Source of the DNA: Ectobius pallidus
Taxonomy: Eukaryota > Arthropoda > Insecta > Blattodea > Ectobiidae
DNA: 64,000 nucleotides
NCBI GenBank assembly: GCA_964059195.1
Contig: CAXKWD010000002.1
Span: 54,214,923 to 54,278,922 of the forward strand
Direction: 5' to 3'
The notes below the pieces were generated by a model. It searched no databases. It was given only the letters and a program-made list of their open reading frames with translations, and was not told the DNA's origin. The position numbers were made by a program, and so were the translations under genes. Shown one piece after another: positions 57,651 to 64,000 of the stretch (the stretch's first letter is position 1; every line of letters starts with the position of its first letter).

Positions 57651-59509
57651 ACACGTGTTAATGATAAATATTTGTCAGTATTTTGTTAAACCCATACGGT
57701 GGTGTTGCTATTTATAGTTCATGAAGGGTATTTATTTACATTTCTGCCAATGAGTTGCTTACTAAACGTATTATTATAATATTTAAATAGGGTACTGTCT
57801 TAGGCTTAATAATAAACATTTAAGTTTTTAATAGTACAAAGTCTGTGCCATCGAAGCATGTGAAATATGGCCTATTAACTGCACTTTGTTTTATCAGTTT
57901 ATCAGATTTTATTTCTTTGTGGAAACATTCCTGCATCTAGCAGTATTTTGTAACACCAGTAGACAGCATAGAGTACAATTTATTGTTTGCCTGTCAGTAT
58001 AATCAAGCGATAAGCTGAGAACTATATACTGATTGTAGCCAGTTGCTATTTACCATGTTTATATGGTGTATTCGAATCAATCAGAGTATGTTGATCATAT
58101 TGGATACTTCTGTGTCATTATGTAGTTGACCGATACATTTATAGAACAAAACAAAGACATTGAAAAGAGTTGGTTAGACAATATGACAAAAGGTAAGGGT
58201 TACAAGTAACATAATATTTTAAATACAAAATAAGGTAATTAAACATGGTCAGATATTAGAACAAGTCAAATAGAGATTTGAAAAAAATAGTTATTACTTA
58301 TTACATATGTTATTTTTAAGAATAGACAAGGAATCTTTATCAGCAGGAGAGTTGTTGAACTAATAAGCCTAAATTTATTTGTTAGCTCAAGTCATAACAA
58401 GTGATTGATGTTTTATGGTATTTGTTTAAGAAGCATGGAATTGTTCAATCATATATTGACATTTTTCTAGATGCACTTCCTTAGTTTTCAGAAACCACTG
58501 TTATGTAACCAAGAGTTGTGTCTGGTAGAACAGTTAAAATGTCTATTCTTTGGCATGAACCACATGTCTATTCTTTGGCATGAACCACAGTGAGAGAACC
58601 ATGTACACCCTCAAAGACTTGGGAATGCTTTTCGCTTAGAGTTTTTGTGTATTAGTATTTGTAAGATGGTGGCAGGTATTCCTCTAAGCGTTACAAAAAG
58701 GGCAGAAACCCAAGACATGCACAATAGTTTCACTGTGTCACTGTGTCAAAATGCCTACAGTAATTTCCGTCCTTGGATCTACCTGGTAAAGTACATACAA
58801 GATGAGTTGTCAATTTCAGGCCTTCTTTTCATTTGCTGCTTGTAAGATTCTCGGCTATATTTACCAGTTGTTAGGAGGTGTAAAGTCTTTGAATGCGTCT
58901 ACTCCTTTACCTTTTTTGGGTAAAGAACACCATCTGTCAAACTCCTGGTTCTAGTAAGTTATCTTTTTAGATGGTGAACATAGAGAGGTTTAATGGATGC
59001 AGTGGGGTTATTGTGTAAATGGCCTAGATTTTTTAAAAGAATTCCTCGATCTTGCCAGATAGATTCCAACATTTCACTACATGGATATCTTCATTAGTTT
59101 GCTGACAATGAATTGTGTGCCATTTTTAATTATTTTGCTTACAGTTCTGTCCTATTTCAATATTGAATTTAGAGAACTTCTGATAATCTTATGAAAGTTT
59201 AGCAAGTCTCCCAAGGAATAGCTTATTGATATTGTGGAATTGTTACAGGGTTATTGAGTTGGTAGACCTTCCTGTTTCAGTTGTCAGAACCTAATTCAAA
59301 GCCATATTATTCATGAGGGAAAGCCAGAGTTTGTGGATGAGATGAGTAACTTTTAACTACCCTTCAGAGAATTAATTGGGGAAGTGTTAAAAATAAAATA
59401 TTTTGCTTCTAGTCGCCTATATGCAGTTTGTGTAAAAAAGAAAATAGAAACAAGATCATTAGTCTTGTTCGAGAAGATCATAAAAAATGAAATTTACTTC
59501 ATGTAATTG
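57651..59509. other. Intron 2 sequence; 25-bp tandem duplication at 58537-58588
   Basis: TGTCTATTCTTTGGCATGAA followed by CCAC occurs twice in a row at 58537-58588. No gene is seen elsewhere in this stretch. Confidence 0.5.
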
Positions 59510-59517
59510 TTGGTAGA

Positions 59518-60739
59518 CAGTGAAGGAAGTGGGGAAAATCCAGAGGCGGTATGCTATTCCAAGGTTGTTTTTTTTTGCCATCATACCTCAATTTACAAAA
59601 AGCGCACCCCCTTCCTTACAACATAATTATTATGAGATATGCAGGAAATATTGTTCTATACACTTGGGGTGTCGTTAATTAACTTCCTCCACTTATATAG
59701 GTGATTGGCAAACAGGAGCACAAAAGTCACGAACATCTTGTACTGTCGATTAATAGAACCTTATTTATTTCAATAAAGTTGCAATAAGCATTTAAAAAAA
59801 TACCTATTTAAACAATATCAAAGTTACTATATGTTGTTACCATCGGATCTAGCAGTACAGTTTAGTCATTAAGATGTCAACATAGGCCATCACAAGTTAC
59901 CAGAAACATTTTTCTATACCGGCAATGGCTACTGGTGAAAGCATACCATTGGATGAATGATCATGAAAAGTACAGCTGTCGTTTTATATCTGTGCCTCTT
60001 GCCACCGTTGGAATTTTGTTACAAGTGCTTGTGTGGGAGCAGGTAGTCCGTGTATTCCAATACAAAAGACATCCAGTTCCCTTTCTAGCCAGTGCTTGTC
60101 CGAGCTCAAATCTGTTCACATCTGCTGCCCGTTGTAAATTTAATAAATGTTTTTGTGCACGCTATTAGAATTTCTTCTCCTACCAGGAAATAGTCACGTG
60201 ACAGACCGGCAGAGATATAATACGAGGTCTGTAATTACAGTCAAGCCACTTGATCTCCAGCCCTCATGTTACTCGAGAGGGAAGAAGCAGTGTTGCCGGC
60301 TCAGAAGCGGGGAGCGGTTTTGAAGCGCAAAATTTGAATCGAATGTGAATGCTTATAAAGAAGCATGTATATTGTATATGTTGTATATTATGACTCAAAC
60401 ACATAATAGGCTCTACTCTTTATTACAAAAAAAAAGTTTACGTTTTTAAAAACTCACTGATTTTCAGTGGCAATATGCTATCCGACCACTGAAACCAGTG
60501 CCAGTATGCTATTGGACCTTTATAATTAAGGAATCGCGCACAATGTGCATTATCTTAACCTAAGACTTAACCTACCCAGTCCTGAACCCGGGAAAGGGAT
60601 TTTTCACTACTGAAAAATCCCCGACCCGGCCGGGAATCGAACCCGGGCCGCCGGAGTGGAAGGCAGGCGCGCTACCGACACACTTTAAAACCAGTGCCGG
60701 TATTCAATACCGGTGCATACCACATCACTTCCCTCACTG
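59518..60739. mobile_element. Non-autonomous hAT element, 1,222 bp, containing a SINE
   Basis: The inverted ends read CAGTGAAGGAAGTGG and CAGTGAGGGAAGTGA, each followed within 25 bases by GGTATGC. The 8-bp flanks TTGGTAGA and GTGGTAGA match at seven bases. Repeated CCAGTGCC.GTAT motifs occur near the right end. It is interrupted by a family-B SINE at 60524-60682. No transposase is encoded. Confidence 0.82.
60524..60682 (-). mobile_element. tRNA-derived SINE (family B), copy 1
   Basis: The minus strand carries the tRNA-like head with B box GGTTCGATTCC and the body CAGTAGTGAAAAATCCC-type, ending GTGCGCGATTCCTTAATTAT. It matches the plus-strand copy at 61696. The first bases of the head differ (GTGTGTCGGTAGCGCGCC). 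A target duplication is not clear. Confidence 0.85.
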
Positions 60740-61695
60740 GTGGTAGAAGTAAAAGAAAGTCTGCACCATGCTTCAAGTCACATCATGCTTCTCAAGATAC
60801 TTAAATGAAATATAAATTTCATTTTTATGATTTTTCGTACTGTGCTATGCTGTTCACAGGCAGACACACACTCACAGGCATGCTTTTTTATTTATATTTT
60901 TGGGTTTTGGGGACCTCTAAATGTGTATTAATGGTGAAAGCTCTACTATACATTCTCAAGCCATAGTACTTATATACAGCGTACAGGTAGAGAAACTAAA
61001 ATAACAAGAGGGCATATTTTTTTCATTTTAACCTGTTAAAGAAATATCCAGTTTTGGAAATGTCATAAGTTGTAAGTTGTGGCTTTTAGGGTTTGAACTG
61101 AAGATAGGCACTTTACTGTATGGAAATTTGATTTATGGTTGTCACTATACATCATGGAAGAGAAGGGAAACACATATTTGTGCTCTGACTGTACAGCGCA
61201 TCAGGGAAAAGGACAGCACGTGTGTAACTCACTTTTACTGAAATTGGATTATGTAATGCTTTTTGGGGGAAGCCATGAAGTGGAGAGATGGCTGATGTCC
61301 TGGTTTATTTCCACAACACGTAGAAACTAAAAGGTTATGAATCACAATTGAAGCACATGAAGTAACTAATAAAAACGAACGCAGATAAAATTAGTTGTGA
61401 CCCGTTGCTACTATATCATTTTGTTCATAATAAATATACCTATATTAGTAGGAAATATTATATAGTTATGTAGCTGGGTATTTCGTATGTTTATGAAAAT
61501 CTAAAATTTCAGAGTTAACCTTAACTTGAATTAATTTTTATTATTATTATTATTATTATTGTCAATAACAATAGCCTAATGATAATAAACATTAACCTGT
61601 TTCTAATTGGTAACATATTTTATTTAGACAGATTAATACTGATCATGTTGGCTCAGTGAATAGTTAATGCAAGAGACTTTCATATTGAGGATCTG
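60740..61695. other. Intron 2 sequence, microsatellite
   Basis: A (TTA)n run lies at 61535-61562. No gene is recognised. Confidence 0.4.
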
Positions 61696-61873
61696 TCCGC
61701 CGCCGTGGGTGAGTTGGTAGCACGCCTGCCTTCCACTCCGGCGGCCCGGGTTCGATTCCCGGCCGGGTGGGGGATTTTTCAGTAGTGAAAGATCCCCTCC
61801 CCGGGTCCAGGACTGGGTAGGTTAAGTCTTAGGTTAAGATAATGCACATTGTGCGCGATTCCTTAATTATTAT
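61696..61873 (+). mobile_element. tRNA-derived SINE (family B), copy 2, with 14-bp target duplication
   Basis: ATATTGAGGATCTG flanks it at 61682-61695 and 61874-61887. The head has an A-box-like TGGGTGAGTTGGTAGCACGC and a B box GGTTCGATTCC. The body ends TGTGCGCGATTCCTTAATTA with only a short AT-rich tail and no poly-A. Confidence 0.93.
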
Positions 61874-61887
61874 ATATTGAGGATCTG

Positions 61888-63429
61888 AGTTTAATTCCTT
61901 GTTGCTCACCAGCCTAACTGATAATTAATTATTGTGGTTTTTGTTGAACTATAAGGCAAGTGCCAGATTGGATTATCTTCACATGTCATCTCTCACCATT
62001 GATTATCAATCATCTGAAAAATAATTTATCATCTATGTGAATAAATCTTAATGGTAGTGGTCCCCTGATTGCCAAGAGCTAGACTAACCTGCTAAGTGGA
62101 AACATTGATTCCCATGACAGAATTAGTGATTAGCAGGGCCCAGATTATTTTAAGTAATGTATTCTATTACGGTACATGCTAGTGTCAAAATCTGTGCGAG
62201 AGACAAAAGAAATACTGGTAACAGAAAATGATAGTTTCATTTTGCAAATTAAATTGTCACAATGATTTGTGCTCAAAATCTTAATAATGTATTCTGTTAG
62301 ATGCTAGTGTCAAAATGTGTGGAAGACACAAAAGATATAATAGAAAAAATTGATGGTTTCATTTTGCATATTTTGTTAGTTTTGCAATAATACATCATAT
62401 TTGCTTGGCAGTAAAATATTTTTGCATATTTTATTAAGTTATTGCATTTTTAGCAGCATTTTCTGACAGATTTTAATTATTGTGCATATCTCTGTTAATT
62501 CAAACATTTACTGCATATTTGGCTAAGTGAATGGTTTGAGAATCGACTGTACAATAATTGACAGTATATAGCCTAATGTTTTCGGAACTGATTCTATAGG
62601 CTAATATTAAAGCAGCATTCCACTTCATTGGTTTTCAATTTACTAACAATTGTTGCATTGATCTTGCCTTTTAAAAAGTTTTGTGACGTAATTTATACAA
62701 CTTGTACTATTTTTATAATTTATAATCTAATTCAGCTAACAAGAGAATGCAAAGTTTTATTTTACAAACATAACATTTACATGCATAACTTCCTGCCTTA
62801 CTAATTAGTTCCTTTCGGCTTGTTGGCATGGTGGCTTTGCTGGTCTAGACGATCTATCAGCATTCCTTCATCTCATATCAGATGCATATTGGGTCCATGA
62901 AGAGACTTGCATAAAAGCGGGTTTCCCTACCACATTTGCCTACATTCTATTGAGAGAGATGACTAGAAGCACAACTTATTAATTAAAATTTGAGAAGAGG
63001 AAATTACAAGACACTGATTATAATTGATAACAGTGTGACTGTGTGTTTGTATGCTTTCAGATACTGGTACTGTAAAACTGTAATTACTCCCCGAACAGGA
63101 GCAATTGCTCTTTCAGGTTTATAGTGCACAGTCAAACCTCCATATAGCAATATTTGTGGGACCTAGCAGATTGCATGAGGGTTATTTTTAAATTGAGGGG
63201 CTGTGGTATACCACATAGACTGCATGCAGAATACTTTGTGATCTGTAGGATAATTCAAGAAACAGACAAGCAAAGAAGCAAAAATTAATGAATTGTGAAT
63301 CCAATTCCTGAGAGACTCCTGTCTTGTTTCTAAATTTACTGTCTTCTGTTGAGTGATAATAGTAACTGAAGCTCTTTATACCCGCACACAAAAATTAATT
63401 CAGATTGGTTTAATGTCACGAATCATGCC
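61888..63429. other. Intron 2 sequence; direct duplication at 62153-62375
   Basis: Two successive segments, spaced about 130 bp, share TAATGTATTCT, ATGCTAGTGTCAAAAT and GTTTCATTTTGCA. No gene is recognised. Confidence 0.5.
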
Positions 63430-63590
63430 AAGCTTTGAGCCTAAAGTCTGGCTGTTCTAAGAAGGAAACCTGATGTAAACAAAAAGCAGTACATCTGTCT
63501 CACTTCAGAGTGAGACAGACTTACTCGTTTTTGTTTACTTCAGGTTTCCTTCTTAGCTTGTCTCGGGTATAGGCATATGCCAAAAATTTC
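63430..63590. mobile_element. Palindromic element, copy 2 (48-bp arms)
   Basis: The arms 63457-63504 and 63509-63556 are inverted copies with a 4-base loop. CTAAGAAGGAAACCTGATGT and its inverse CAGGTTTCCTTCTTAG mark the limits. It is the reverse-oriented relative of 45600-45800. Confidence 0.8.
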
Positions 63591-63795
63591 AAACTGGTAG
63601 AGGATGGGAAGAAGGAAGTAAAAGACAGCTAATTCATCCCACTGCTAAGACAAACTAAAACAATTTGCTTTGCATGGTGTTTTGATTTCCGCTAGTGCAT
63701 GTTGAAGTTATTACCCTCAGTTGTACTAATTTTCCTTCTTCTATTGAACCTTTTCACTTTGGAATAACAATTTAATATAAAAATATTGTAGTAAA

Positions 63796-63798
<3 letters not shown>

Positions 63799-63827
<29 letters not shown>
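63799..63827. repeat. Poly-T tract
   Basis: An uninterrupted run of about 28 T. It may be the tail of a minus-strand retroposon, but no body was recognised next to it. Confidence 0.7.
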
Positions 63828-63833
<6 letters not shown>

Positions 63834-64000
63834 ATTTTAATAAATAGCTTCATTGCTATAGTGAGTTTAACATTTTAGCATTATTAAGACAAGAAATTAG
63901 CCAGTCTAAAGAAAAATATCGCTAAATGCCGGTTTATCATTACATTAATCTTTATTATAGGATACAGATGTTTGACTCTATTCCTAAATTACATATTATG

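Noticed and set aside
58645..58845. Possible exon 3 of the PPP1R37-like gene
   Set aside because: No leucine-rich-repeat pattern and no acceptor in the right phase.
61696..61770. tRNA gene candidate (A and B boxes)
   Set aside because: Target duplications and a tRNA-unrelated body show a SINE; the head does not form a complete cloverleaf by eye.
63799..63827. Poly-T as a retrogene tail
   Set aside because: No retrocopy body could be recognised on the minus strand beside it.

Overview
This is a 64-kb piece of a large, AT-rich, repeat-laden animal genome. It carries spliced host exons with canonical GT/AG junctions, several classes of LINEs, tRNA-derived SINEs, hAT, Tc1/mariner and Helitron-type DNA elements, and a retrovirus-like (Gypsy/errantivirus type) element with an env gene. 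This mix and the style of the repeats point to an insect, most likely a polyneopteran such as a cockroach or termite. The species assignment is inference only.

Layout. 1-6130 (minus strand) is a decayed, rearranged cluster of Gypsy-type LTR elements: an integrase tail, an LTR-like block, an env transmembrane subunit, a gag that reads into an OTU-type cysteine protease and a second zinc knuckle, and a separate gag-protease fragment joined end to end. 7434-7946 holds an unidentified TATA-led ORF. 8731-11680 holds a SINE, a broken mariner transposase, a second copy of the LTR-like block, and a fold-back mariner inserted in that block. 14.1-24.7 kb is intergenic sequence with LINE tails, a reverse transcriptase split by a 266-bp hAT-type MITE, and several other MITEs with visible terminal inverted repeats and target duplications.

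The host gene. 25208-25397 is the first coding exon, and 56549-56643 the second, of what I read as a plus-strand homologue of PPP1R37 (protein phosphatase 1 regulatory subunit 37). Exon 1 has a KVSF PP1-docking motif, and the two exons splice in phase. The intron between them is 31,151 bp. It contains a degenerate IS630/mariner-type transposon, a jockey-like LINE, many MITEs, a 2.7-kb hAT element, a Helitron, LINE tails, and the most striking object in the window. Nothing recognisable as exon 3 lies before the end of the window.

The most interesting element is at 37363-41130: a 3,768-bp DNA transposon with about 530-540-bp terminal inverted repeats, a 4-bp ACAT target duplication and one uninterrupted ORF of about 821 codons with an Asp-rich transposase-like core and zinc-binding and helix-turn-helix-like regions. 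It looks young and potentially autonomous. I cannot name its superfamily with certainty (a Sola-like assignment is tentative). Second in interest is the gag-OTU-zinc knuckle fusion in the retroelement. Its two in-frame stops are both TGA where CGA is expected, as in CpG decay.
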